Source: an uncultured Opitutia bacterium
GTDB taxonomy: Bacteria > Verrucomicrobiota > Verrucomicrobiia > Opitutales > Opitutaceae
Direction of reading: 5' to 3'
Assembly: GCA_903881475.1 (NCBI GenBank)
Contig: CAIRTK010000015.1
Location: forward strand, 1 to 64,000
Length of the DNA: 64,000 nt
Shown here: positions 9,431 through 18,779 of the stretch, in pieces
Layout: the number at the start of each line of letters is the position of its first letter
Position numbering within the stretch: the stretch's first letter is position 1
The notes under the pieces: model-generated
Told to the model about the DNA's origin: nothing
The model's input: only the letters and a program-made list of their open reading frames with translations
The model's database searches: none
Made by a program: the position numbers and the translations under genes

Positions 9431-11023
9431 TCACGGTAGCAGTTCGTAGGCCGGAACCGAGAGGAACTCGTCGAATTCCTTGCTCTTGGACATCCGCATG
9501 AACAGCTCGATGGCCTCGGGGAAATGCCCGCTGTCGTAGCGTTCGGCGCCGTACTCGGCGCGAATCTTGGCGAGTTCGTCCGGGAGCAACTGGTCGTAGA
9601 GCGCGGCGGTCACGGGCCGGCCGTCGTCGAGCCTGGCGCCGAATTTGAGCCACTGCCATAGCTGGGAGCGCGAGATCTCGGCGGTCGCCAAGTCCTCCAT
9701 CAGGTGGTGGATCGGCTCGGCGCCGGAGCCGCCGAGCCAGGCCTCGAGGTAGCGGACGCCGACGTGCAGGTTCCAGCGCAGACCGGCCTCGGTGATCGGG
9801 CCGTGCAGCGGCGCGAGCAGGTCAGCGGCGGTGACTTTTCCGGGATGGATAACGCCCAGCTGGTTGGGTCCCTTCATGTGCCGGCCAAAGGCCTCGATCG
9901 CGGTCTGCACCAGGCCGGGATGGGCGACCCACGTGCCGTCGTGGCCGGCGCGGACCTCGCGCTCCTTGTCGGCGCGGACCTTGGCGAGGGCGGCGGCGTT
10001 GGCGGCGGGATCGTTGCGGATCGGGATCTGCGCGGCCATCCCGCCCATGGCGTAGGCGCCATGACGGTGGCAGACGTTGATGAGGTGGGTGACGTAGGCG
10101 CGGAGGAACGGCACGTCCATCGTGATGAGCGTGCGGTCCGGGAACATATAACCGGGGCGGTTGCGCAGCTTTTTCACCATGCTGAACATGTAGTCCCAGC
10201 GCCCGGCATTGAGGCCGGAGGCGTGCTCGCGCAGCTCATAGAGGATTTCCTCGGCCTCGAATGCACCGGTGATCGTCTCAATGAGCATGGTGGCGCGGAT
10301 GGTCCCGCGCGGCAGGCCGACCGCGGCCTGGGCGTGGACAAACACGTCGTTCCAGAGACGCGCCTCGAGATGGCTCTCCATCTTCGGCAGGTAGTAATAC
10401 GGGCCGGAGCCGCGCGCCACGAGCTCGCGGGCGTTGTGGAAAAAATGCAGGCCCCAGTCGAAGAGCGAGCCGGAGAGGCGCCGGCCGTCGAGCAGGACGT
10501 GCTTCTCCTCGAGGTGCCAGCCGCGGGGGCGGACGACCATGATGGCGGTCTTGTCCTTGAGGGCGTACGCCTTCCCCTCGGGACTCGTGAAGGTGATGGT
10601 GCGGCGGACGGCGTCGTAGAGGTTGATCTGACCCTCGATGACATTTTCCCAGACGGGCGAGTTGGCATCCTCGAAGTCGGCCATCCAGCACTGCGCCCCA
10701 GAGTTGAGGGCGTTGATCGCCATCTTGCGGTCCACCGGACCGGTGATCTCGGTGCGGCGGTCAAGGAGGTCGGGCGGAATGGGCGCCACCTGCCAGTCGC
10801 CACCACGGATCACGGCCGTCTCGGGTAAAAAGTCGGGTAGCTTCCCGGCATCGATCTCGTGCTGGCGCGTGACGCGGGCGGCGAGCAGCTCCAAGCGGCG
10901 CGGGCCGAATTTCCGGACCAGGTCCGCGACGAAGGCGCAGGCCTCCGGGGTAAGGGCACCGGCATAACGGTCGTTCATCGGGCCGCGGATCTCGAGGCCG
11001 CCAATCACAGGAAAGGAACTCAT
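9431..11023 (-). CDS. aceB: Malate synthase A
   Basis: NALNSGAQCWMADFEDANSPVWENVIEGQINLYDA, ATMLIETITGAFEAEEILYELREHASGLNAGRWDYMFS, GTWVAHPGLV. Confidence 0.93.
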   Translation of the reverse strand: MSSFPVIGGLEIRGPMNDRYAGALTPEACAFVADLVRKFGPRRLELLAARVTRQHEIDAGKLPDFLPETAVIRGGDWQVAPIPPDLLDRRTEITGPVDRKMAINALNSGAQCWMADFEDANSPVWENVIEGQINLYDAVRRTITFTSPEGKAYALKDKTAIMVVRPRGWHLEEKHVLLDGRRLSGSLFDWGLHFFHNARELVARGSGPYYYLPKMESHLEARLWNDVFVHAQAAVGLPRGTIRATMLIETITGAFEAEEILYELREHASGLNAGRWDYMFSMVKKLRNRPGYMFPDRTLITMDVPFLRAYVTHLINVCHRHGAYAMGGMAAQIPIRNDPAANAAALAKVRADKEREVRAGHDGTWVAHPGLVQTAIEAFGRHMKGPNQLGVIHPGKVTAADLLAPLHGPITEAGLRWNLHVGVRYLEAWLGGSGAEPIHHLMEDLATAEISRSQLWQWLKFGARLDDGRPVTAALYDQLLPDELAKIRAEYGAERYDSGHFPEAIELFMRMSKSKEFDEFLSVPAYELLP

Positions 11024-11082
11024 AGAGGTGGGCGCGGAATAAAGCGGTCGGCGCGGGATGTGTCACTTCGATAGTGCTGCAA

Positions 11083-11425
11083 GGCCCGGGCCAATCGCCG
11101 ATCCTTTTACGGGAGGGAACGGAGGAAACAGAGAGATCTGATTTACACCAAGACCGCAAAGAGCGCGAAGGATTCGGCCCAAGCCATTTGGCCACAAAAA
11201 GGCCCAAGGGCCACGAGACTCCGGCACGTATCTCCCGCGCGCCTATAGGCGCAACGGAGGCTCTTTCGTAGCCCCGGATTCCTTGCGCCTTTTGCGGCCA
11301 ACCCATCTTAGCGGCCTTGGCGATCTTCGTGTGAAAATGGTTGGGCAGAATTCAGGGCCCAACTCTCCTCCATTCCCTCCGTTTCCGCCTGTAAACCGGA
11401 TTGGTGATTGGGCCCCTGATCCGGG
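11083..11425. repeat. Long imperfect inverted repeat enclosing repeat A copy 1 (11189-11302)
   Basis: Outer arms ccaatcgccgatccttttacggg...ggaacggaggaaa and tccattccctccgtttccgcctgtaaaccggattggtgattgg; inner atttggccacaaaaaggcccaagg ... tctcccgcgcgcctataggcgcaac ... ccttgcgccttttgcggcca. Confidence 0.7.
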
Positions 11426-11524
11426 TCATCCGTGCAAGCCGTGGTTAAAAAACCCCACCCCCCGGCCAGATCGACATCATCTAGCTCGCAACCTGCTGTA
11501 GGAATCCCCTACTTCCACCGCCTC

Positions 11525-11995
11525 ATGAATCACGACACCTTCATGCATGCCGCCATCGGCCTCGCGAATGACGGCCTCAACGCCGGGCGCGGCGGCCCCT
11601 TTGGCTGCGTCGTGGTGCGGCGCGGCGAGATTGTCGGGCGCGGCAACAACCGCGTCACCTCCACCAACGACCCGACCGCCCACGCCGAGGTGACCGCCAT
11701 CCGCGACGCCTGCGCCAGGCTGAAGACGTTCCAGCTCACCGACTGCGAGCTCTACACCAGCTGCGAACCCTGCCCGATGTGCCTCTCCGCCATCTACTGG
11801 GCGCGCATCCCGACGGTGTACTATGGCAACACCCGGCAGGATGCCGCGGCGATCGGGTTCGACGACGACTTCATCTATCAGCAGGTGCCACTGCCGCCCG
11901 AGCAACGCACGATCCGGATGGAGCCGCTGCTCCGCGAAGAGGCCCTGGGCACCTTCCGCCGGTGGGCCGCGCTGGAAAACAAGGTCCGTTACTAA
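11525..11995 (+). CDS. guaD: Guanine deaminase (CMP/dCMP deaminase fold)
   Basis: MNHDTFMHAAIGLANDGLNAGRGGPFGCVVVR...PTAHAEVTAIRDAC...YTSCEPCPMCLSAIYWA; HAE and PCxxC zinc motifs. Confidence 0.88.
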   Translation: MNHDTFMHAAIGLANDGLNAGRGGPFGCVVVRRGEIVGRGNNRVTSTNDPTAHAEVTAIRDACARLKTFQLTDCELYTSCEPCPMCLSAIYWARIPTVYYGNTRQDAAAIGFDDDFIYQQVPLPPEQRTIRMEPLLREEALGTFRRWAALENKVRY

Positions 11996-12008
11996 CTCAA
12001 TTTCATTC

Positions 12009-13208
12009 ATGGACAGCTCCTGGCTCGATTTTCTCGGTCTCCTCGTCCGCTGGCTGCACGTCATCGCCGGCATCGCGTGGATCGGCTCCTCGTTTTATTT
12101 CATCTGGCTCGATCGCAGCCTTGAGCCGCCCACCCCGGACTCGGATGCCGCGCGCAAGGGCGTGGGCGGCGAGCTCTGGGCGGTGCACGGCGGCGGGTTC
12201 TACAATCCGCAGAAATACCTCGTGGCCCCGGCCGCGCTGCCGGAGAAGCTCCATTGGTTCAAGTGGGAGGCTTACACGACGTGGCTGAGCGGGAGCGCCC
12301 TCCTGATTCTCGTCTATTGGCTCAAGGCCGGGACGATGATGGTGGATCAAAACGTGGCGGTCATTTCCGCCGGCCAGGCCGTCGCCATCGGAGCCGGCGG
12401 GCTCGTGCTTTCATGGATCGTCTATGACCTCCTCTGTCGTTCACCGCTCGGCCGCAACGACGCCGCCCTGGGCGTCGTCGTCTTCGGGCTGCTGGTGCTT
12501 CTGGCCTGGGGCCTGACGCACTGGCTCGGCGGGCGCGCCGCCTACATCGAGACCGGCGCCTGCATCGGCACCATCATGGCGGCCAATGTCTTTTTCGTGA
12601 TCATCCCCGGCCAGAAGCGGATGGTTGCCGCCATGCGCGCCGGCCGGGCGCCTAACCCGCTCGACGGCGCCCGCGGCAAGCAGCGCAGCGTCCACAACAA
12701 CTACTTCACGCTGCCCGTCGTGTTCACGATGATCAGCAACCACTACTCCGCGACCTACAGCCACCCGTACAACTGGGCGGTGCTCGCGCTGATCGGCGCG
12801 GCGGCCGTGCTGATCCGGCATTTCTTCAATCTCCGGCACAAGGGCATCTATGCGTGGCAGTATCCGGCCGCGGGCGCCGTCCTGCTGGGCTTCACGGGAT
12901 GGTGGACGATGCCGCATCCCGTCCCGCTCCCGCCCGTGCACGGCGAAGTCAACTTTGCCCGCGTCCGCGGCATCATCGGCCAGCGCTGCGTGACCTGCCA
13001 CTCCCCCGCCCCGACCTTTGCCGGCATCACCGCGCCGCCGGCCGGCGTCCTGCTGCACACGCCGGAGAACATTCTCAATAATTCCCAGCGCCTCTACCAG
13101 CAGGTGGTCGTCACGCGCATCATGCCGCTCGGCAACGCCACGCAGATCACCGAGGAGGAACGCGCGGTCATCGCCGCGTGGATCAAGGCCGGCGCCAAGC
13201 CGGACTGA
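12009..13208 (+). CDS. puuD: PuuD-type membrane urate oxidase/hydroxylase with C-terminal cytochrome c domain
   Basis: MDSSWLDFLGLLVRWLHVIAGIAWIGSSFYFIWLDRSL... multiple TM segments; C-terminal GQRCVTCHSP heme motif. Confidence 0.88.
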   Translation: MDSSWLDFLGLLVRWLHVIAGIAWIGSSFYFIWLDRSLEPPTPDSDAARKGVGGELWAVHGGGFYNPQKYLVAPAALPEKLHWFKWEAYTTWLSGSALLILVYWLKAGTMMVDQNVAVISAGQAVAIGAGGLVLSWIVYDLLCRSPLGRNDAALGVVVFGLLVLLAWGLTHWLGGRAAYIETGACIGTIMAANVFFVIIPGQKRMVAAMRAGRAPNPLDGARGKQRSVHNNYFTLPVVFTMISNHYSATYSHPYNWAVLALIGAAAVLIRHFFNLRHKGIYAWQYPAAGAVLLGFTGWWTMPHPVPLPPVHGEVNFARVRGIIGQRCVTCHSPAPTFAGITAPPAGVLLHTPENILNNSQRLYQQVVVTRIMPLGNATQITEEERAVIAAWIKAGAKPD

Positions 13209-13214
13209 AGCAGG

Positions 13215-13332
13215 GTTGGCCACAAAAAGGCACAAGGGCGCCAAGGCTCCGGCTCGAATCTCCCGCGCGCCTATAGGCGTAATGAAGGCTGTTTCGCAGC
13301 CCCAGATCCCTTGTGCCTCTTTGCGGCCAACC
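13215..13332. repeat. Dispersed palindromic repeat family A, copy 2
   Basis: ttggccacaaaaaggcacaagggcgccaaggctccggctcgaatctcccgcgcgcctataggcgtaatgaag...cccttgtgcctctttgcggccaa. Confidence 0.85.
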
Positions 13333-13355
13333 GTCCGACTTCGCGGCCTTCGCGG

Positions 13356-14690
13356 TTAAAACAGCCGGGCGATCAGGGTGTGCGTCAGGTGCAGGCCGAA
13401 GATGATCGCGAGCACGTAGCCGATCGCCGGCACCTGGCGGGCGCGGCCCGTGACCAGGTTCAGCACCGCGTAGGCGATCAGTCCGAGGCCAATGCCTTCC
13501 GCGATGCTGAAACAGAGCGGGATGCCCGCAATGATCAGGAAGGCGGGCGCGGTCTCGGTGAAATCGTCGAGGTTCAGCTTGGCCACCGACTGGAACATGA
13601 AGATGCCCACCACCACGAGCGCCGGCGCCGTCGCCGTCGCCGGGATCGCGAGGATCACCGGGGTCAGGAACAGGGCCAGCAGGAACAGCGTCGCCGTGGC
13701 GGCGCCCGTCAGGCCGGTGCGGCCGCCGGCCTCGACGCCCGACGCCGACTCGATGTAGCTGACGACGGTCGACGTGCCGAACAGCGAGCTGAGGATGGCC
13801 GCGAGGGAGTCGGCCACCAGCGCGCGGCCGGCCTTGGGCAGCTTGCCCGACGCGTCGAGCAGGCCAGCACGTTCCGTGACCCCGATCAGCGTGCCGATGT
13901 TGTCGAACATATCGACCAGCAGCAGCGTGAGGATGATGGGCAGCGCCTTGCCGAAATCGTGCAGCAGCAGGTCGAAATTGAGCTGGAACATCGTCGGCGC
14001 GGGCGACGACGGCCACGAGAAAAGGGAGCCCGGCATCGTCGTGACGGTGCCGCCCTGGCCGTTGGAAACGACGAGGCCGATCAGCGTGACGGCCAGGATC
14101 GAAAGGATGATGGCCCCCGGAATCCGCCGGGCGACCAGGATGGCCGTGAGCAGGATGCCGCCGAAGCAGAGCAGCACGGAGGGCGTGCCAAAGTCGCCAT
14201 GGGTGACAAACGTAGCGGGGCTGGCGATGACGATGCCGCCGTTCTTCAGGCCGATGAAGGCGATGAACAGGCCGATGCCGCACGTGATGGCCAGCTTCAG
14301 CTGGTGCGGGATGGCCGCGATGATCTTCTCGCGCACGCCGGTCACGGACAGCAGCAGGAAGATGCAGCCGTTCACAAAGACGAGCCCAAGGGCGGACTGC
14401 CACGGCACGTGGAGCCCGATGCAGACCGTGAAGGCGAAATAGGCGTTGACCCCCATTCCGGGCGCGAGCGCGAGCGGGTAATTGGTCATGAACCCCATCA
14501 GCAGCGTGCTGACCGCGGCGGTGAGCGCCGTGACAGTGATGAGCGCTGCCTGAGGCATGCCGGCCGCCGCGAGAATGGCGGGGTTGACCGCCAGGATGTA
14601 GGCCATCGCGGCGAAGGTGGTCGCCCCGGCCTGCAGTTCGCGGCCGATCGTGGTGCCGTTCTCGGAGAGACGGTAGATTTTTTGCAGCAT
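13356..14690 (-). CDS. NCS2 family purine permease (AzgA-like)
   Basis: MLQKIYRLSENGTTIGRELQAGATTFAAMAYILAVNPAILAAAGMP...GMGVNAYFAFTVC... Confidence 0.88.
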   Translation of the reverse strand: MLQKIYRLSENGTTIGRELQAGATTFAAMAYILAVNPAILAAAGMPQAALITVTALTAAVSTLLMGFMTNYPLALAPGMGVNAYFAFTVCIGLHVPWQSALGLVFVNGCIFLLLSVTGVREKIIAAIPHQLKLAITCGIGLFIAFIGLKNGGIVIASPATFVTHGDFGTPSVLLCFGGILLTAILVARRIPGAIILSILAVTLIGLVVSNGQGGTVTTMPGSLFSWPSSPAPTMFQLNFDLLLHDFGKALPIILTLLLVDMFDNIGTLIGVTERAGLLDASGKLPKAGRALVADSLAAILSSLFGTSTVVSYIESASGVEAGGRTGLTGAATATLFLLALFLTPVILAIPATATAPALVVVGIFMFQSVAKLNLDDFTETAPAFLIIAGIPLCFSIAEGIGLGLIAYAVLNLVTGRARQVPAIGYVLAIIFGLHLTHTLIARLF

Positions 14691-14938
14691 GGAAAGTTTC
14701 AGGAAGACACGGACGGGAACGGTGGGAAATCAGCGCGAGGCAGACGGAGGCCTATGCCACCGAAGGGTATCTGAAGCACGCTTGGCGCCGAGAGCGAGCA
14801 GTCCCTGTGCCAAAGCAGCGGCCGTGGGGATCATTTGGAGCCGCAAAATTCCCGAACCACCCGAATTGGAATATGGAACTCAGGAATTCAGGAATCGATC
14901 AGGGCTAAGTATGGATTTGGGCGTAAAACCCCAGACCG

Positions 14939-15052
14939 GTTGGCCACGAAGAGGCACACGAGATCTGGGGCTGCGACCAAGACTCCATTGCGCCTATAGG
15001 CGCGCGGGAGATTCAAGCCGGAGCCTTGGTGCCCTTGTGCCTTTTTATGGCA
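14939..15052. repeat. Dispersed palindromic repeat family A, copy 3 (opposite orientation)
   Basis: ggttggccacgaagaggcaca...cattgcgcctataggcgcgcgggagattcaagccggagccttggtgcccttgtgccttttta. Confidence 0.8.
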
Positions 15053-15170
15053 AAGGGTTTGGTCCGAATCCTTCGAGCTCTTCGCGAGCTTCGTGGTAAA
15101 AAGGTTCGAGGGCTTCCATCATTGCGCTCGACGCCCGTGGCACATCCCGGTTCGGTCGCCGCGCCCGCCG

Positions 15171-16523
15171 ATGCCCAGTCTCCTGATCAAAAATGCCGAT
15201 GTGATCGTCACGATGGACGCGACCCGGCGCGAACTGCGCGGCGGCGCCCTTTACATCGAGGACCATCGCATCGCGGCCGTGGGCCCGGCCGCCGAACTGC
15301 CGGATCTTGCGGACGAAGTTTTGGATCTCCGCGGCCACGTCGTCGTGCCCGGGCTCATCAACACGCACCACCACATGTTCCAGAGCCTGACCCGCGCCCT
15401 GCCCGCGGCGCAGGACGCCGAGCTCTTCGCGTGGCTGCGGGCCCTGTATCCCGTCTGGGGCCGGCTCACGCCGGACATGATCCGGATCTCGGCCCTCACC
15501 GCCATGGCGGAGCTGATCCTCTCCGGTTGCACCACCTCAAGCGACCACCTCTACCTCTTTCCCAACGGCTCGCGGCTCGATGACACGCTGCAGGCCGCGG
15601 AGGAGATCGGGATGCGTTTCCATGCCACCCGCGGGAGCATGAGCGTGGGCGAGAGCCTCGGCGGATTGCCGCCCGACCACCTGGTCGAAAAGGAAAGCGC
15701 CATCCTCGCCGACACCGCCCGCGTCATCGAGCGCTTCCACGATCCCCGGCGCTTCGCGATGCGCCGCATTGCGGTGGCGCCCTGCTCGCCCTTTTCGGTC
15801 AGCCGCGACCTAATGAAGGAATCGGCCGCCCTGGCGCGCAGTCACGGGGTCCGCCTGCACACCCATCTCGCCGAGAATGAACACGACGTCGCCTACAGCC
15901 GGGAAAAGTTCCATCGGACGCCCGCCGAGTACGCCGAGGACCTCGGCTGGGTTGGCGCCGACGTCTGGCATGCCCATTGCGTGAAACTCGACGAACCCGG
16001 CATCCGCTGCTTCGCCGCCACAGGCACCGGGATCGCACACTGCCCCTGCTCCAACATGCGCCTGGGCTCGGGCATCGCGCCGGTGGCGCAGCTGTGCCGC
16101 GCCGGCGTGCCGGTCGGGCTCGGGGTGGACGGATCGGCGTCCAACGACGGCGCGCACCTGCTCGGCGAGGCCCGGCAGGCCATGCTGCTGCAACGCGCGG
16201 GTTTCGGGCCGGAGGCGCTGTCGGCCCGCGCCGCCCTGGAGATGGCCACGCTCGGCGGGGCGCGCGTGCTGGGCCGCGACGACATCGGGGCCCTCGCGCC
16301 GGGCATGGCGGCGGACTTCGCCGCGTTCGATTTGCGGACCATCGGCTACGCGGGGGCCCACCATGACCCGGTCGCCGCCCTGCTCTTTTGCACTCCAACC
16401 ACCGTCAATTGGAGCGCGATCAATGGACGCATCGTGGTGCGGGACGGCCACCTCGCCACCCTCGACCTGCCCGTCCTCCTCGAAAAACACCGCGCCTTCG
16501 CCCGCGCGTTGGCCACCCGCTAA
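15171..16523 (+). CDS. 8-oxoguanine deaminase / amidohydrolase (TrzN/AtzB-like)
   Basis: MPSLLIKNADVIVTMDATRRELRGG...VVVPGLINTHHHMFQSLTRALPAAQD...SGCTTSSDHLYLFP...GLGVDGSASND. Confidence 0.85.
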   Translation: MPSLLIKNADVIVTMDATRRELRGGALYIEDHRIAAVGPAAELPDLADEVLDLRGHVVVPGLINTHHHMFQSLTRALPAAQDAELFAWLRALYPVWGRLTPDMIRISALTAMAELILSGCTTSSDHLYLFPNGSRLDDTLQAAEEIGMRFHATRGSMSVGESLGGLPPDHLVEKESAILADTARVIERFHDPRRFAMRRIAVAPCSPFSVSRDLMKESAALARSHGVRLHTHLAENEHDVAYSREKFHRTPAEYAEDLGWVGADVWHAHCVKLDEPGIRCFAATGTGIAHCPCSNMRLGSGIAPVAQLCRAGVPVGLGVDGSASNDGAHLLGEARQAMLLQRAGFGPEALSARAALEMATLGGARVLGRDDIGALAPGMAADFAAFDLRTIGYAGAHHDPVAALLFCTPTTVNWSAINGRIVVRDGHLATLDLPVLLEKHRAFARALATR

Positions 16524-16543
16524 ACTATAACGGTTCAGAAGGA

Positions 16544-16672
16544 GTCACCACGAAACACACCAAATACACGAAAAACCGAAGCAGCGGAGAGGCCTACTAT
16601 TTAGTGAATAAGTAAATAGCCTGAGTTTTAGATAAGGCCTGAGTTTCGTGTGTTTTGTGTGTTTCGTGGTGA
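16544..16672. repeat. Dispersed hairpin repeat family B, copy 3
   Basis: gtcaccacgaaacacaccaaatacacgaa ... tttcgtgtgttttgtgtgtttcgtggtgac. Confidence 0.8.
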
Positions 16673-16689
16673 CCCCTCTAATCGCATGG

Positions 16690-18033
16690 TTATGGGTGAG
16701 CATGGTCCTCAGGTAGCGCACCGCCGGGCAGTAGCGTGTTCATCACGAGGGCGGCGATGCCCCCGGCCGACACGCCTGACTCCAAGAGCGTCCGCACGAG
16801 CGAGGGCAGGCCCTCGAGCCAGTGGGACTGCGTCGGCGCACCCAGCCCGATGCCCAGCGAGACGGCCACGATGAGCGAATTGCGATGGTCGAGGCCGGCG
16901 CTCAGGATGAGCCGCAGTCCCGCCACCGCCACCAGCCCGAACAGCAGCAGGGCCATTCCGCCCAGCACCGCCGGCGGCATCGCGGTCACCCAGCGCGCCA
17001 CCACCGGGAAAAGCCCGAGGATCGCCAGGATCGCGGCCATGATCTTGCCGATGTGGCGGCTCGCCACCCCGGTGATCTGGATCACGCCGTTGTTCTGGGC
17101 ATACGTGGTGCTGGGAAACGAACCGATCAACGCCGCCACGGCGCTCGTGACCGCATCGCCCAAAACCCCGCCGCGGATCCGGAGCCAGTGCGCCGGTCCC
17201 TTGGTGTCGAGGCCGGACAGCTGCGACGTCGCCGTGATGTCGCCCATCGCCTCGATGATCGAGACCACGTAAATGAACGCGAAAGGAATAAAGAATTCCG
17301 CCCGGAACGCCAGGTGATGCGGCAGCAACCGCGGCAGCATGATCCAGGAATCGGTGGGCGGGGGCGCATGCAGCCAGCCGGCCACGGCGCAGATCACATA
17401 GCCGGTGACCACGCCGACCAGGATGCTGATCATGCGGGTCCTGGGTTTGCCGAGCGCCTGGGCCGCGAGGACGGCCGCCATGACGGCCGCAGCCACGCAA
17501 CCGCCGGCCCAGACCGGCGCGCCCGGGCCGGCCGGCTCGACGATGCCGCGCATCGCCTCGGGGATGATCGAGAGCCCGATCAGCACAACGACGATGCCCG
17601 AGACCAGCGGCGTGAAGATCCGCCGGAATTTCGGCAGAAACGGGGCGAAGAGAAACTGGATCGGGACCGTCGCGAGGGACATGCCGAACATCAGCGGCAA
17701 GCCGCCCGCCTTGCCGCTGACAATCAGGGGCTGCAGGAAGGCGAAACTGGTGCCCGTCACGCTCAGCAGGCCCGAGCCAACCGGCCCAAGGCGCATGGAC
17801 TGGATCGCCGTGCCCAGCGCTGCCGCCAGCAGCGCCATGCTGACCAGATACGCGGTGTCGGCCGGGCTGAACCCGAGGATATTCGAGAGGATCAGCGCCG
17901 GCGTGATCACGCCGACCACCATCGCCGCCACCTGCTGCAAACTGACCAGCAGCGCCGTGCCGGCCGGCATCCGGTCGTCCACGCCGTACACCAGCGAGTG
18001 CGTGCGCCCAGTTGATCCGGAGGGTTCTTCCAT
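16690..18033 (-). CDS. NCS2 family xanthine/urate permease
   Basis: LVYGVDDRMPAGTALLVSLQQVAAMVVGVITPALILS...SFPSTTYAQNNGVIQITGVASRHIG; nucleobase:cation symporter-2 signature. Confidence 0.9.
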   Translation of the reverse strand: MEEPSGSTGRTHSLVYGVDDRMPAGTALLVSLQQVAAMVVGVITPALILSNILGFSPADTAYLVSMALLAAALGTAIQSMRLGPVGSGLLSVTGTSFAFLQPLIVSGKAGGLPLMFGMSLATVPIQFLFAPFLPKFRRIFTPLVSGIVVVLIGLSIIPEAMRGIVEPAGPGAPVWAGGCVAAAVMAAVLAAQALGKPRTRMISILVGVVTGYVICAVAGWLHAPPPTDSWIMLPRLLPHHLAFRAEFFIPFAFIYVVSIIEAMGDITATSQLSGLDTKGPAHWLRIRGGVLGDAVTSAVAALIGSFPSTTYAQNNGVIQITGVASRHIGKIMAAILAILGLFPVVARWVTAMPPAVLGGMALLLFGLVAVAGLRLILSAGLDHRNSLIVAVSLGIGLGAPTQSHWLEGLPSLVRTLLESGVSAGGIAALVMNTLLPGGALPEDHAHP

Positions 18034-18214
18034 CAGCCCAACCTAGCAAGACGCGGACCAAACCGGGCTCCAAAGTCAGCGCCCGGCATCACCCGGCAAA
18101 CACACGGGGAACCTGCCCAGTGCAAAACGATCCCGGGCCGGCGGGCCGGAGCAAGGCCGCGCGCCGGTGCCGGGGCGCGTCACCGCGCGCCCGGCCGGGG
18201 ACGCTGCACCGTCA

Positions 18215-18544
18215 CTATTTCTGCAGCGTGCGCACGTACGCGATCAGGGTCTTGATCTCGTCGTCCGTGAGCTTCTCCGCAAACGGCTTCATCAGCTGCT
18301 TGCCGGACTTGTCCTTGAGGCCGTTCTTGATGTCGGTGAAAGCCTGCGCGTCGGTGTAGGATTTCTGGTACGCCGCATCCGTAAAATCCTTGGCGTCGAG
18401 TTGCTTCCCGGCCTTGGTCTGGCCGGCGCCATCCTTGCCGTGGCAGGCGGCGCAATTTTTGGCGTAGGTCGCCGGGGCTTCCGCCGCGGAGGCGGACACC
18501 GTGGCGCCGACGAAGAGGGCGGCGATAAGCGGGGTGAGTTTCAT
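18215..18544 (-). CDS. Secreted monoheme c-type cytochrome
   Basis: Signal peptide MKLTPLIAALFVGATVSASAAEA, CAACHGKDGAGQTKAGKQLDAKDF, distal Met candidate KQLMKPF. Confidence 0.9.
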   Translation of the reverse strand: MKLTPLIAALFVGATVSASAAEAPATYAKNCAACHGKDGAGQTKAGKQLDAKDFTDAAYQKSYTDAQAFTDIKNGLKDKSGKQLMKPFAEKLTDDEIKTLIAYVRTLQK

Positions 18545-18622
18545 GGCAGTGGTGGGTTGGGAAATGACTGTGCTACAGCCGCCGATTCAATCCGGCCGCG
18601 CCGCCCTGTCGACGGGCAATGC

Positions 18623-18658
18623 TGCGCAGGGCTTGCAGAATTTTCCGCAAATCTTGCG
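18623..18658 (-). promoter_or_regulatory. Paired 21-bp-pitch direct repeat upstream of cytochrome c (18544)
   Basis: Minus strand: CGCAAGATTTGCGGA-AAATTC-TGCAAGCCCTGCGCA. Confidence 0.75.
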
Positions 18659-18779
18659 CCCGCTCCTGCGGTTCCACGACAAGATCCGCGCCGGTTTTTT
18701 CAAGCGGTGAGCAACATTGGAGCTTCGCCCCGCGCCCCGGCCGGCCATAATCCGCCGTATCCTCCACGCCTCCCCCTTC

